Below are positions 1-7,837 of a DNA stretch of 12,892 nucleotides, piece after piece. The notes under the pieces were generated by a model that worked only from the letters and a program-made list of their open reading frames with translations, had not been told where the DNA came from and did no database searches. Within the stretch, counting starts at the first letter, position 1. Each line of letters begins with the position of its first letter. Both the position numbers and the translations under genes were made by a program. Source of the DNA: Prevotella sp. (lineage in GTDB: Bacteria; Bacteroidota; Bacteroidia; Bacteroidales; Bacteroidaceae); assembly GCA_016283605.1 (NCBI GenBank), contig JAEENF010000004.1, positions 1 through 12,892 of the forward strand. The letters are read 5' to 3'.

Positions 1-2
1 GA

Positions 3-28
3 AAAGCCCCGCCAGTTGGCGGGGCTTT
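3..28 (-). terminator. Rho-independent terminator of the glycoside hydrolase operon
   Basis: An 11-bp perfect stem (positions 3-13 pair with 18-28, GC-rich core GCCCCGCC) closes a 4-base loop. On the minus strand it lies 4 bases past the GH3 stop codon, and the descending stem runs into TTTTC. It is nearly symmetric, so it could also stop plus-strand transcripts. Confidence 0.85.
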
Positions 29-32
29 ACTA

Positions 33-2360
33 TTAGATGTTCGGGGTGTCCCAGATTTTGGTCTTGGTGCAGGCGGTAGGTGCGGTCTGATTGCCGACCT
101 TCAGGATGAAGTCGCCCTCTTCGAGCGTCCAACGGCCATCGGCACCGACGAAGGCGAGAGCCTTGGCAGGCAGTCGGAAGGTGACGGTCTTCGTCTCACC
201 GGGCTCCAGGGCGATCTTCGTGAAGTCGCGCAGGCGCTTGTTATCAGGAACAATAGAAGCCACGAGGTCGCTGGAATAGAGCAGTACGGCCTCCTTGCCG
301 GCACGCGAACCCGTATTCTTCACGTCGACGCTAACGGTCAGGACATCATCGGCCGTGAAAGAAGACTTGTCGACCTTCAGGTTCGAATACTCATACGTGG
401 TATAGCTCAGTCCGTAGCCGAAAGGCCACTGAAGACTTACCTTAGCGTCGTAGTTATAGGCACCTGCCATCGTTCCCACTTCCTCGCTGACCTTATAGTC
501 GTAGGTGTTCAGCGAGTTGATCTCCCGCGGATAGGTGTAAGGCATCTTCGCCGAGAAGTTGGCATCGCCGGCGAGGAGGTTGGCGAGGGCATCGCCACCG
601 TAATTGCCCGGAATCAGGATATCCACCACGGCCTTGGCGAGAGGTTCGATGTCGGCGATAAGACGCGGACGACCTTCGTTGAGTACCATGACGATGGGCT
701 TACCCGTCTTGGCGAGGGCCTTCACGAGGTTGCGCTGGTTCTCGCTGAGCCAGAGGTCGGAGAGGTTGCCCGGCGTCTCGGTATACGAATTCTCACCGAT
801 GCAGGCGATGATGACATCAGCCTCAGCAGCGGCATCGACAGCCTTCTGGATCTGCGGCGTGTTCTCGTTAAAGTATGCACCACGCTCGTTGTAGGTCACG
901 CCCTGTTCGAGGATGATGTTCTCCTTGCCGTATTTCTGACAGAGGGCCTCATAGATGGTGTTGTATTTCTCGGAGAGGTCTTCGGCAGCAGAGCCCTGCC
1001 AGGTGTAACTCCAGCCACCGTGGAGACAGCGCATCTGGTTGGCGTTAGGACCAGTGAGGAGGATTTTTCCGCCTTTGGCCAACGGCAGGATACCCTCTGC
1101 GTTCTTCAGGAGGACGATGGACTCTTCGGCAGCCTGGAGCGAGGCGGCTGCGAACTCAGCAGAGCCGAACTTCTCATAGCCCTTGCCACCTGTGTTGGGC
1201 GTCTCGAAGAGACCGAGGCGGTATTTTACACGAAGGATACGGCGCACGGCATCATCGATACGTTCCATCTTCACGGCACCCTCGTTGACCAGTTCCTTCA
1301 GCAGGATACAGAAGTCCACGCTATAGGGGTCCATCGACATGTCGATACCGGCATTGATGGCGATGCGGATGGCGTCCTTCTTGTCCTTCGCCACATGTTC
1401 ACGGGTGAAGAGGTTGTTGATGTCGGCCCAGTCGGTGACGAGCATACCGTCCCACTGTAGGTCGTCCTTCAACCACTTCGTCAGATACTCATACGAGGCA
1501 TGCACGGGTACACCGTTGATCGAGGCGGAGTTGACCATCATCGTCAGCGTGCCAGCGAGGGCAGCGGCCTTGAAGGGCTCGAAATACTTCTCGCGCAACA
1601 GCTGCGGCGAGACGTAGGCCGGCGTACGGTCCTTACCCGTCCAGGGGGCGCCATAGGCGAAATAGTGCTTCGTGCTCGTGCCGACATGGAAACGGTCGAT
1701 GTGGTTGGGGTCATCGCCCTGATAACCCTTGATCTCGGCCTCCACCATCCGGGCATTGACAGTGGCATCCTCGCCGAAACTCTCCCACATACGCGGCCAA
1801 CGCGGGTCACGGCTGAGGTCGACCACGGGATTATAGACCCACGGACAATTGGCGGCACGGCTCTCGTAGGCCGTAATCTCAGCACCCAGACGCGCCAACT
1901 CGGTATTAAACGATGCCGCGAGGTTGATGGGCTGCGGGAAGAGCGTTCCACCCTGCGTATAGGTGACGCCGTGGTTGTGGTCGAGTCCGTAGATATCGGG
2001 GATGCCGAGATACTTCATCGACTTCTCCTGAATCAGACCAATCCAGTACTGCCACTGTTCGATGGTGGCGGCACGGGTGCCTGGGGCGTTGAGGATCGAG
2101 CCCACCTTCCACTTCGAGATACAGGTATCGAGCATCGTCTCGTTGAGCTGCCATTTGCGGTTGGCATCATACTTACCCATAATATCAAGGTTCAACTCGA
2201 GCATCTGTCCGATCTTCTCGTCGAGCGTCATCTTGGCAAGGGTCTTTTCTATTTTCGCTTCCAGCTTTGCATCACGTGGGATGGCTGGTTTGTTCTGTGC
2301 CTGCACGCTGCCTGTCATCACAAACAGGGCAACGGCTCCTAAAAAGAATTGTTTCATCAT
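33..2360 (-). CDS. Secreted GH3 beta-glycosidase (beta-glucosidase or beta-xylosidase)
   Basis: This 775-residue protein is a full-length family 3 glycoside hydrolase, which removes terminal beta-linked glucose or xylose from oligosaccharides with retention. Seen in the sequence: a signal peptide at 1-22 with AxA-type end (VQAQ) and no lipobox Cys; a TIM-barrel domain at about 40-380; an alpha/beta sandwich at about 410-610; and a fibronectin-III-like tail at about 670-755. The catalytic nucleophile should be Asp310 in LVTDWAD. The probable acid/base is Glu528 in YTETPGN, although family alignment is needed to confirm it. It is the last gene of the operon, 14 bases after the arabinofuranosidase gene, with no promoter-like sequence seen in the gap. 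It starts with two consecutive ATG codons and no Shine-Dalgarno sequence. The neighbouring alpha-glucuronidase makes xylosidase activity attractive, but substrate cannot be read from the sequence and glucosidase is equally possible. Confidence 0.93.
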   Translation of the reverse strand: MMKQFFLGAVALFVMTGSVQAQNKPAIPRDAKLEAKIEKTLAKMTLDEKIGQMLELNLDIMGKYDANRKWQLNETMLDTCISKWKVGSILNAPGTRAATIEQWQYWIGLIQEKSMKYLGIPDIYGLDHNHGVTYTQGGTLFPQPINLAASFNTELARLGAEITAYESRAANCPWVYNPVVDLSRDPRWPRMWESFGEDATVNARMVEAEIKGYQGDDPNHIDRFHVGTSTKHYFAYGAPWTGKDRTPAYVSPQLLREKYFEPFKAAALAGTLTMMVNSASINGVPVHASYEYLTKWLKDDLQWDGMLVTDWADINNLFTREHVAKDKKDAIRIAINAGIDMSMDPYSVDFCILLKELVNEGAVKMERIDDAVRRILRVKYRLGLFETPNTGGKGYEKFGSAEFAAASLQAAEESIVLLKNAEGILPLAKGGKILLTGPNANQMRCLHGGWSYTWQGSAAEDLSEKYNTIYEALCQKYGKENIILEQGVTYNERGAYFNENTPQIQKAVDAAAEADVIIACIGENSYTETPGNLSDLWLSENQRNLVKALAKTGKPIVMVLNEGRPRLIADIEPLAKAVVDILIPGNYGGDALANLLAGDANFSAKMPYTYPREINSLNTYDYKVSEEVGTMAGAYNYDAKVSLQWPFGYGLSYTTYEYSNLKVDKSSFTADDVLTVSVDVKNTGSRAGKEAVLLYSSDLVASIVPDNKRLRDFTKIALEPGETKTVTFRLPAKALAFVGADGRWTLEEGDFILKVGNQTAPTACTKTKIWDTPNI

Positions 2361-2374
2361 ATTGTTAGTCGTTA

Positions 2375-4807
2375 TTATTGTTGTGTCTTAATCAGTCTGA
2401 CTTCATAGATCTCACCGATCTGCTTACGCGGCTTGGCGACGAACTTCACACGGACCTGCGTCTTGCCTTTCAGGAGCTCTGCAGGAACGGGATAGACCTC
2501 GTACTTGAACTCCGAGATGCGGTACTTGCCCGTATTGTTGACGGACTGCACCAGGACGTCATCGACGAAGATATCGAACTCGTGGGTCTTCCACTCGCCC
2601 ACACCCCAGTACTTCAGGCGCAGCGAGAGGTCAGTCTCTCCGGCGGTCTGCATCAGATAGCTGAAGTAATGGCCGTCGCGGGCATCACGGAAGAAGGTAT
2701 CGTTGGTATTGCCCACCTGCGACTGGTCGGTCTCCATCTTATGATCGGTCTCGGGCTGTTGTTCGCCGGGCTGTACCTTGTCCACCGTGCGGGCTTCGAG
2801 CGCCTGACGCTCCTGCTCCTGCTTGGCCAAGCCGTCGAGATAACTCTTGTAACTGTCCTCAGAGAGCGCGAGCCAGTACATCATGTATCGGGCGTCGTGG
2901 AGCTCGAAGAAAGGAATCAGTTCTAATTGAAGATTGAACATTGAAGATTGAACATTATTGCTCGGCGCAGGCCAATTCTCAATTTTCAATGTTCCATGTT
3001 CAATGTCAAAAGTGAAGTGGAGCGGTTTGCCAGCGACGGGCTGGAGCTGGTTGGCAATGGCGTCGATGTTATTATTGATGAGGATAGGTGCCTCGTTGAT
3101 GGGCAGCTTCTTGCCGCTGGCGTACTGACCGAAGCGGCTATCGTCGGCGACGAGATGTGCCAGGTCCTCAGTACCTGTCTTGGCAGCGAGCAGGACAGGG
3201 CCGTGCATCAGGGCAATGTACTGCGGCACGTTGGGCAGGTATTTGATGCTGTTGTGCATCGGGAAGGTGATGTCGATGACGTCGCCCTTCTTCCACTGGC
3301 GGTCGATGGTGACGTAGGATGACGGACCACTGATGACGTCCACCTTCTGGCCGTTGACCTTCAACTCAAACTGTCCGGGGTTCACCCAACCGGGATAGCG
3401 TACTAACAGGGGGAACTTACCCTTACCCTGTGTCATGGTGATACGTGACGTCTCGGCATAGGGGAAACTGGTCTCCTGGCGCAGGGAGATGCCTTTTTCC
3501 TTCCAGTTCAGCTCGGAGCTGACGAAGAGGTTGACGTAGAGGGCGTCGCCCACGTGGGTATAGATAAACTGACCATACTTGCCGTGATTCTCCATACCTG
3601 TTCCTACGCAACACCACATGGCTTCGTTGGGCGCCGAGTAGTTGCGGTAGTGACGCGGACGGGCTGGCGTGAAGTAGACATAGCCGCCGTGTTCGGGATG
3701 CTGCGACGAGAGGATATGGTTGAAAGTAGCCAACTCGTAGTAGTCGGCATAGCGGGCCTCAGGATTACGACGATGCATGTCTTCCGTCAGCTTCAGCATG
3801 TTGTTGGTATTACAGGTCTCCGGACCGTCGATGTCGTTGATGAAGTCTGTGCAGGCCTCCTTGCTGGGGAAGTGTTCGCGACGGCTGTTGCCGCCAAAAG
3901 CCAGCGAGCGCTGACCCGTCACGATGTCCCAGAAGAAGTCGGCGGCGTTATGATAACTCTCATCGCCGCTGAGTTCAGCGATACGCTCGAAGCCCACGAC
4001 CTTCGGCACCTGGGTGTTGGCGTGCATATTGTCGAGATTGTCCACCCGCTGCGACATCGGCGTGAGCAGCCGGCGGTGCGAGAAACGCTTGGCCACATCG
4101 AGGTACTTCTGTTCCTTGGTGATGGCATAGGCATCGGCCAGCACTTCGTTCATGCCACCGTGCTCGTTACCCAACATCTGTTCCATCTGGGCATCCGAGA
4201 GACCTGCCGTGAGGTCGATGGCCCAGTCGCAGAAGCCGAGGAACAAGGTCTTCGCCTGTTCATTGCCACAATACAACCACGCATCACGCAGGCCCGCGTA
4301 CATCTTATGAAGATTATAGAACGGCGCCCATGAACCGAAATAGACGCCGAAGTTGCCTTTCTTGAAGTTACTCCAGATACGCTCACTGTTTGGCATGCCG
4401 CCCACATAACCCTTGCCCCAGTCGGGGTGGTTCTTCGCGTTGGCATCGGCACAAAGCTGCAGTTCACCGATCATATACTCCATGCGCCGACGGCACTCGG
4501 CATCGCCTGTGGCGGCATTGATGGCCATCGCTGTCAGATAGTGACCGCCTACATGTCCGTCGAGTCCGTCCCAGTTGGGATAGGTCTTGGCCTTCGGCGT
4601 CAGACCAGCCTCTTTGAAATAAGGCGCCAGCAGACGGTCGCAGTCGTACTTCAACAACGTCTGGATATTCAGGTCGCGGGCTTTCTTCAGCGGACCGTCT
4701 AATAATACTACGTCGCCGAGGGGGAACTCATCGGCATACAATTTGTCTTGTGCGTGGCCTGCCATCACCGCAGCAGCCATCAGCAACATCGTCAGGGTTC
4801 TTTTCAT
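2375..4807 (-). CDS. Secreted DUF1680 beta-L-arabinofuranosidase (GH127/GH146 type)
   Basis: This 810-residue protein belongs to the DUF1680 superfamily, whose characterised members release beta-L-arabinofuranose using a zinc-bound cysteine nucleophile. Seen: a signal peptide at 1-19 (ending AGHAQ), then the (alpha/alpha)6-barrel region. Glu330 and Cys332 (ETCNT) together with Cys399-Cys400 (WCCVGTGMENH) match the Glu-x-Cys plus Cys-Cys zinc/nucleophile pattern known from HypBA1. Glu311 in a GGNSRREHF motif is a candidate acid/base. The WCCVGTGMEN form recalls the GH146 branch more than classical GH127, but this is from memory. A beta-sandwich follows from about 450. After a Gln/Glu-rich linker (about 662-695, GEQQPETDH) comes an extra C-terminal beta domain to residue 810. 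An inverted repeat is embedded in frame at residues about 602-627. It is the middle gene, 37 bases after the GH67 gene and 14 before the GH3 gene, and would remove arabinose decorations. Confidence 0.9.
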   Translation of the reverse strand: MKRTLTMLLMAAAVMAGHAQDKLYADEFPLGDVVLLDGPLKKARDLNIQTLLKYDCDRLLAPYFKEAGLTPKAKTYPNWDGLDGHVGGHYLTAMAINAATGDAECRRRMEYMIGELQLCADANAKNHPDWGKGYVGGMPNSERIWSNFKKGNFGVYFGSWAPFYNLHKMYAGLRDAWLYCGNEQAKTLFLGFCDWAIDLTAGLSDAQMEQMLGNEHGGMNEVLADAYAITKEQKYLDVAKRFSHRRLLTPMSQRVDNLDNMHANTQVPKVVGFERIAELSGDESYHNAADFFWDIVTGQRSLAFGGNSRREHFPSKEACTDFINDIDGPETCNTNNMLKLTEDMHRRNPEARYADYYELATFNHILSSQHPEHGGYVYFTPARPRHYRNYSAPNEAMWCCVGTGMENHGKYGQFIYTHVGDALYVNLFVSSELNWKEKGISLRQETSFPYAETSRITMTQGKGKFPLLVRYPGWVNPGQFELKVNGQKVDVISGPSSYVTIDRQWKKGDVIDITFPMHNSIKYLPNVPQYIALMHGPVLLAAKTGTEDLAHLVADDSRFGQYASGKKLPINEAPILINNNIDAIANQLQPVAGKPLHFTFDIEHGTLKIENWPAPSNNVQSSMFNLQLELIPFFELHDARYMMYWLALSEDSYKSYLDGLAKQEQERQALEARTVDKVQPGEQQPETDHKMETDQSQVGNTNDTFFRDARDGHYFSYLMQTAGETDLSLRLKYWGVGEWKTHEFDIFVDDVLVQSVNNTGKYRISEFKYEVYPVPAELLKGKTQVRVKFVAKPRKQIGEIYEVRLIKTQQ
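2929..3004. repeat. Inverted and tandem repeat element embedded in frame in the arabinofuranosidase gene
   Basis: Two perfect tandem copies of a 14-bp unit (GAAGATTGAACATT, at 2929-2942 and 2943-2956) form the left arm. The right arm at 2981-3004 is its inverted partner: 2933-2956 against the reverse complement of 2981-3004 matches at 21 of 24 positions, across a 24-base spacer. The ATTGAA/TTCAAT unit resembles small dispersed repeats that I recall from intergenic regions of Bacteroidota genomes. Here it encodes residues about 602-627 of the enzyme, just before the conserved HDARYMMYW stretch, without breaking the frame. Its low GC stands out from the flanking gene. Confidence 0.8.
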
Positions 4808-4844
4808 ATCGTCTTTAGTTTTGTTCTATTTGCTATTTTCTTTA

Positions 4845-6938
4845 TTACTTGTTATACCCGCTCTTGGGATTTTCGTATATGGTGATGGGAATGCGGAACT
4901 TCTTCATCTCATCAAGATTATGGACAGGGTGCTCCACGTCTGATGGGATGGGACGATGAGAGAACGTCTGGAAATAGAGCAGGCAGGCATCGCGCCACCA
5001 TTCGCTGTCGCGGACCTGGATACGCAGTTTGCGCTGTACCTCATTGAAGCGCTGTTCATCAACCCAAGGCTGCATGGCATCCCAGATTTTCAAGAAACGG
5101 CGGGCCTCGTGGACACCCTCGTCGTACTTATGACAGAGTTCGTCCCAGAAGGTGCGACCGCTCTTCATCTTGTGGTCCCAAGGCACGTGGTGGAACCAGG
5201 TAAGCAAGTTCTCAGGACAGGTGTTGATGTCGTTGTAGAGGCGGCAGAGTTCGTCAGGATATTGCTTGACGTTGGCCGAACCTGTGAGTGTGCGGTCGAA
5301 GCCCAGACCGATGCTGTCAGCCTTGTGATAATAGGGCGGCGTCCAGTCGGCTCTCAGTCCGCGCGGTGCATACCAGGGCTCTGGGCCGTAGTGGTGATTG
5401 CCGGCAAAGATGTGATGTAGGCCGAGCGGCATCATGTAATTGACGCAAGCCTCACGGCTGGACATCATCATGTCAATCAGGGTTCCCCAGGGGTTTCCAT
5501 ATTTTGCAGGATAGAGGGCACTACCTAGTTGGGTTCCATCTATCGAATTCTCAGAAGTTGAAATCGCTGGGACCAAGGGGACACCCATCACATAGTGAGA
5601 CATCGTCTGGTAAAGCCACTCGTGGGCAATTTCCTCTGGCTTTAGCGACGGGTTCCACGCCAAACGACCGAAGGCATACCAGTTGGCCTGTGCAAAGTGA
5701 TGGCCGCACCAGTTCGTGTCGTCACCTATGTTGGCCACACCCGCCATTCCTTTTAGGAGTGAAGAATTTGCTACCGCAGACTTCAAACTATTAAAGAACT
5801 CCTGCCACATCGGAGCGAGATAGACCAGGTGATTGGCGGCACCGAGGTACTCCTGTGTAATCTGGAACTCCACCATCATCGACGTCTTCTGCATGGCAGT
5901 GAACAGCGGACTGTATGGTTCACGCGGCTGGAAGTCTATGGGGCCGTTCTTAATCTGGATGATGACATTGTCGCGGAACTGGCCGTCCAGGGGCATAAAC
6001 TCCAGATAAGCCTGGTTGGCACGATCGGGACTCTGAGGCGCATAGACGAAGGCGCGCCACATCACAATGCCCTTGTGAGGTTTGAGTACATCGGCCAACA
6101 TGTTGGCACCGTCGGCGTGTGTACGTTTGAAGTCCTGTGGGCCTGGCTCGCCCTCGGAGTTGGCCTTCACCAGGAAGCCGCCGAAGTCAGGAATCAGTTT
6201 GTAGATTTCGTTCACCTTGGCGTTCCACCATTTGATAACCTCGGCGTTGAGCGGGTCGGCAGTCTTCAGTCCGCCCACCTTGATGGGCGAAGCGAAGTTG
6301 ATGGAGAGATAGACGCGGATGCCATAGGGACGCAACTGGTCGGCAATACCCTTTGCCTTCTGCAGGCTCTCGGTCGAGAGTGCCTCAGGTTTGGCATTTA
6401 CGTTGTTGAGAACGGTACCATTGATACCGATGGAAGCATTGGCACGAGCATACATTTTCATGCGTTCCGGATCGGGATTGAGGAAGATGCTTTTGCCAGC
6501 AAAGCCACGCTCCACCGTTCCATTCGGATTGTCCCAGTGGTTCAGGATGCGCAGGTCATAGAAAGGCTCCTCCTTGATGTCGAGGTTGGTGCCATCACTT
6601 CCGTACGCACACGACTTCCCCGTATGCTCTAGTCGCAGCAGATGGTAGGCGCCGTAAAGCAAGCCGATGTCGGTGGATGCCGAAATCACGATCTTGCCAT
6701 TCTGGTACTTGATGGTATAGCCATCGCGGACCAAACCCTTCTGCTTTTTCAATACGACAGGATCGCCCTGCCAGTAGGTTTGTAACTCGGTCATCGCCGT
6801 ACCTTTTACACCCGTAATCTTGGCTGGTGTACTCACTGCGTCGAAGCGGAGCCACAGACGACTGCCGTCTTCGCCATAAGCGGCACTCCATCCTGCTAAT
6901 AGCAGGAATAGTGCCATGATGATGTTTCGCTTTTTCAT
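4845..6938 (-). CDS. aguA: Secreted GH67 alpha-glucuronidase
   Basis: GH67 enzymes cut alpha-1,2-linked (4-O-methyl-)glucuronic acid from the non-reducing terminal xylose of xylooligosaccharides. The 697-residue product spans all three family regions: an N-terminal beta domain, a central TIM barrel starting with the very conserved RILNHWDNPNGTVERG, and a helical C-terminal domain. In numbering from the upstream GTG (three more than from the ATG), the barrel holds Glu265 (NSEGEPGP), Asp338 (NGPIDFQ) and Glu366 (QITQEYLG). Their spacings, 73 and 28, equal those of the catalytic Glu292/Asp365/Glu393 known from the Cellvibrio enzyme, so it should be active. I chose the ATG at 6936-6938 because it begins a textbook signal peptide (MKKRNIIMALFLLLAGWSAAYG). 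An in-frame GTG three codons upstream lies almost on the predicted transcription start. It is the first gene of the operon, directly behind the promoter at 6958-6989. Periplasmic location is inferred. Confidence 0.95.
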   Translation of the reverse strand: MKKRNIIMALFLLLAGWSAAYGEDGSRLWLRFDAVSTPAKITGVKGTAMTELQTYWQGDPVVLKKQKGLVRDGYTIKYQNGKIVISASTDIGLLYGAYHLLRLEHTGKSCAYGSDGTNLDIKEEPFYDLRILNHWDNPNGTVERGFAGKSIFLNPDPERMKMYARANASIGINGTVLNNVNAKPEALSTESLQKAKGIADQLRPYGIRVYLSINFASPIKVGGLKTADPLNAEVIKWWNAKVNEIYKLIPDFGGFLVKANSEGEPGPQDFKRTHADGANMLADVLKPHKGIVMWRAFVYAPQSPDRANQAYLEFMPLDGQFRDNVIIQIKNGPIDFQPREPYSPLFTAMQKTSMMVEFQITQEYLGAANHLVYLAPMWQEFFNSLKSAVANSSLLKGMAGVANIGDDTNWCGHHFAQANWYAFGRLAWNPSLKPEEIAHEWLYQTMSHYVMGVPLVPAISTSENSIDGTQLGSALYPAKYGNPWGTLIDMMMSSREACVNYMMPLGLHHIFAGNHHYGPEPWYAPRGLRADWTPPYYHKADSIGLGFDRTLTGSANVKQYPDELCRLYNDINTCPENLLTWFHHVPWDHKMKSGRTFWDELCHKYDEGVHEARRFLKIWDAMQPWVDEQRFNEVQRKLRIQVRDSEWWRDACLLYFQTFSHRPIPSDVEHPVHNLDEMKKFRIPITIYENPKSGYNK

Positions 6939-6957
6939 TATGATCACAATTTTGCCA

Positions 6958-6989
6958 CAAAATTAAGGATTATCCGTCTATTATCCAAA
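6958..6989 (-). promoter_or_regulatory. Bacteroidota-type promoter of the GH67-DUF1680-GH3 operon
   Basis: On the minus strand a TTTG (complement of 6986-6989) is followed after exactly 20 bases by TAATTTTG (complement of 6958-6965). This fits the known Bacteroidota vegetative consensus TTTG, N19-21, TAnnTTTG. Transcription should begin near 6950-6954, giving only about 12-16 untranslated bases before the GH67 ATG at 6938. Confidence 0.75.
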
Positions 6990-7048
6990 TCTTTATGCGA
7001 ATATGAAACATTTTTTTAATAAATAGAGACAAAACCGACATTATTTTG

Positions 7049-7056
7049 TATCTTTG
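7049..7056 (+). promoter_or_regulatory. Candidate minus-7 element (TATCTTTG) without a clear minus-33
   Basis: A perfect TAnnTTTG lies in AT-rich DNA, but no TTTG is found 19-21 bases upstream. If used, transcription would start at about the ATG of the 12-codon ORF at 7063. This could be a first, outer promoter for the secreted repeat protein gene. Confidence 0.4.
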
Positions 7057-7062
7057 CAACGT

Positions 7063-7101
7063 ATGAAGAAGGTGTGTGTTGTCCTAAAAAATGTTGCGTG
7101 A
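7063..7101 (+). other. Possible 12-codon leader ORF
   Basis: ATG at 7063 opens a 12-residue reading frame (MKKVCVVLKNVA) ending in TGA at 7099-7101. The ATG lies 7 bases after a TATCTTTG element, so it would be leaderless or nearly so. The stop codon overlaps the first base of the inverted repeat at 7101-7131. A short ORF of this size can arise by chance; only its placement between a promoter element and a hairpin makes it worth recording. Confidence 0.2.
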
Positions 7102-7131
7102 CCGCAATTTTTTGCGTGGAAATTTTGCGGT
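7101..7131. promoter_or_regulatory. Inverted repeat overlapping the minus-33 box; possible operator or RNA hairpin
   Basis: ACCGCAA at 7101-7107 is the exact inverse of TTGCGGT at 7125-7131. Inner bases AATTT (7106-7110) and AAATT (7120-7124) can extend the stem with a two-base bulge. The right arm covers the minus-33 TTTG (7124-7127) of the promoter for the gene at 7209. TTGCGTG also occurs as a direct repeat at 7094-7100 and 7112-7118, 18 bases apart. This could bind a regulator or fold in a transcript from the upstream element; no poly-T follows, so it is not a standard terminator. Confidence 0.4.
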
Positions 7132-7154
7132 TTCAGAAAGAATGACTATCTTTG
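7124..7154 (+). promoter_or_regulatory. Bacteroidota-type promoter of the secreted repeat protein gene
   Basis: TTTG at 7124-7127 and TATCTTTG at 7147-7154 are separated by exactly 19 bases, a full match to the Bacteroidota vegetative consensus. The start of transcription should be near 7158-7162, leaving an AT-rich leader of about 48 bases before the ATG at 7209. The 17 bases at 7147-7163 recur identically at 7838-7854, ahead of the sensor operon. Confidence 0.75.
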
Positions 7155-7208
7155 CCGCGATATTTTTCAATTATTCATTAATTCATTACAAACCAAACCT
7201 TTAAGAAA

Positions 7209-7712
7209 ATGAAAAAGATTATGATGATGATTGCCATGCTGGCTATCCCCTTTGCTATGCAGGCACAGAAGTTCCACGACGTGGAGGCTAATGACGCAAA
7301 AGGCGCCGTGAAGTCAATCACAACCTCAATGATGGGTCAGGAGATGAAGACCACCTTCTCTGAGGATGGTAAGATGACCTCGGGTAACCTGACAGAAGCT
7401 GTCTATGACGAGAACGGCTATATCAAGTCGGCTAAGATGGACATGCGCGGCCAGAGCACTGAGGTGAAGTTCACCTGGGAGAACGGTCGTCTGAAGACTC
7501 AGACCATGAGTATGATGGGTAACGAGATTGTACAGACCTATAACTACGACGAGGAAGGTCACGTGAAGTCTACCTCTGTGAACTTCGGTGGTCAGGCCAT
7601 GGAGCAGCCTTTCACAGAATATAAGTTTGATGAGAAAGGCAACTGGATCAGTCGTAAGACCTCTATGATGGGTCAGGAGATGAAGTTTGAGCGTACTATT
7701 GAGTATTATTGA
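7209..7712 (+). CDS. Small secreted protein with YD-like repeats, function unknown
   Basis: I do not recognise this 167-residue protein beyond its architecture. It begins with a signal peptide (residues 1-20, ending FAMQAQ) with no lipobox Cys, so it is probably periplasmic or exported. The rest is about five copies of a beta-hairpin-like unit: a Tyr/Phe-Asp-Glu-x-Gly turn (YDENGY, WENGR, YDEEGH, FDEKGN) alternating with a Met/Gly-rich segment (MMGQEM at 41-46 and 153-158, MRGQ, MMGNE, FGGQAM). This resembles short YD/RHS-type repeat proteins of Bacteroidota. Units recur every 23-27 residues over most of the chain. It is unusually rich in Met and charged residues and has no Cys. It has its own promoter and a terminator directly after it, so it is a single-gene unit between the hydrolase operon and the sensor operon. 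A 27-bp stretch is repeated with one mismatch at its two ends. Confidence 0.85.
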   Translation: MKKIMMMIAMLAIPFAMQAQKFHDVEANDAKGAVKSITTSMMGQEMKTTFSEDGKMTSGNLTEAVYDENGYIKSAKMDMRGQSTEVKFTWENGRLKTQTMSMMGNEIVQTYNYDEEGHVKSTSVNFGGQAMEQPFTEYKFDEKGNWISRKTSMMGQEMKFERTIEYY

Positions 7713-7739
7713 TTCATCGCCCCTTATTATACCTTACAG

Positions 7740-7772
7740 AAGTGCGCCGGCTTGGAGTTGGCGCACTTTTTT
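7740..7772 (+). terminator. Rho-independent terminator after the secreted repeat protein gene
   Basis: AAGTGCGCC at 7740-7748 pairs perfectly with GGCGCACTT at 7760-7768 across an 11-base loop. A run of six T (7767-7772) starts at the base of the stem. It lies 28 bases past the stop codon and separates this gene from the sensor operon. Confidence 0.9.
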
Positions 7773-7837
7773 CATGTTTTATGACAAGGAGTTTCACTTT
7801 TTCCGATTCTTTTACACAAGTTTCGTAATATTTTTCG

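Noticed and set aside
1500..2342. Long plus-strand open frame opposite the GH3 gene
   Set aside because: It lies fully antisense to a gene with clear catalytic motifs, has no promoter, and its product shows no recognisable domain. It is best explained by codon composition of the true gene.
3554..4333. 259-codon plus-strand open frame opposite the arabinofuranosidase gene
   Set aside because: It is antisense to the conserved zinc-site region, with a repetitive Val/Gly/Arg-rich translation typical of a mirror frame.
5500..5800. Slightly AT-richer patch with rarer codons inside the GH67 gene, possibly a recombined segment
   Set aside because: The frame and family motifs continue smoothly and the shift is small by eye; a sliding GC and codon-usage computation would be needed to claim it.
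5829..6632. 267-codon plus-strand open frame opposite the GH67 gene
   Set aside because: It is antisense to the catalytic barrel of a well-conserved enzyme and has no independent coding evidence.
6936..6947. GTG at 6945-6947 as GH67 start
   Set aside because: The ATG three codons later starts a standard signal peptide, and the GTG would sit almost on the predicted transcription start.
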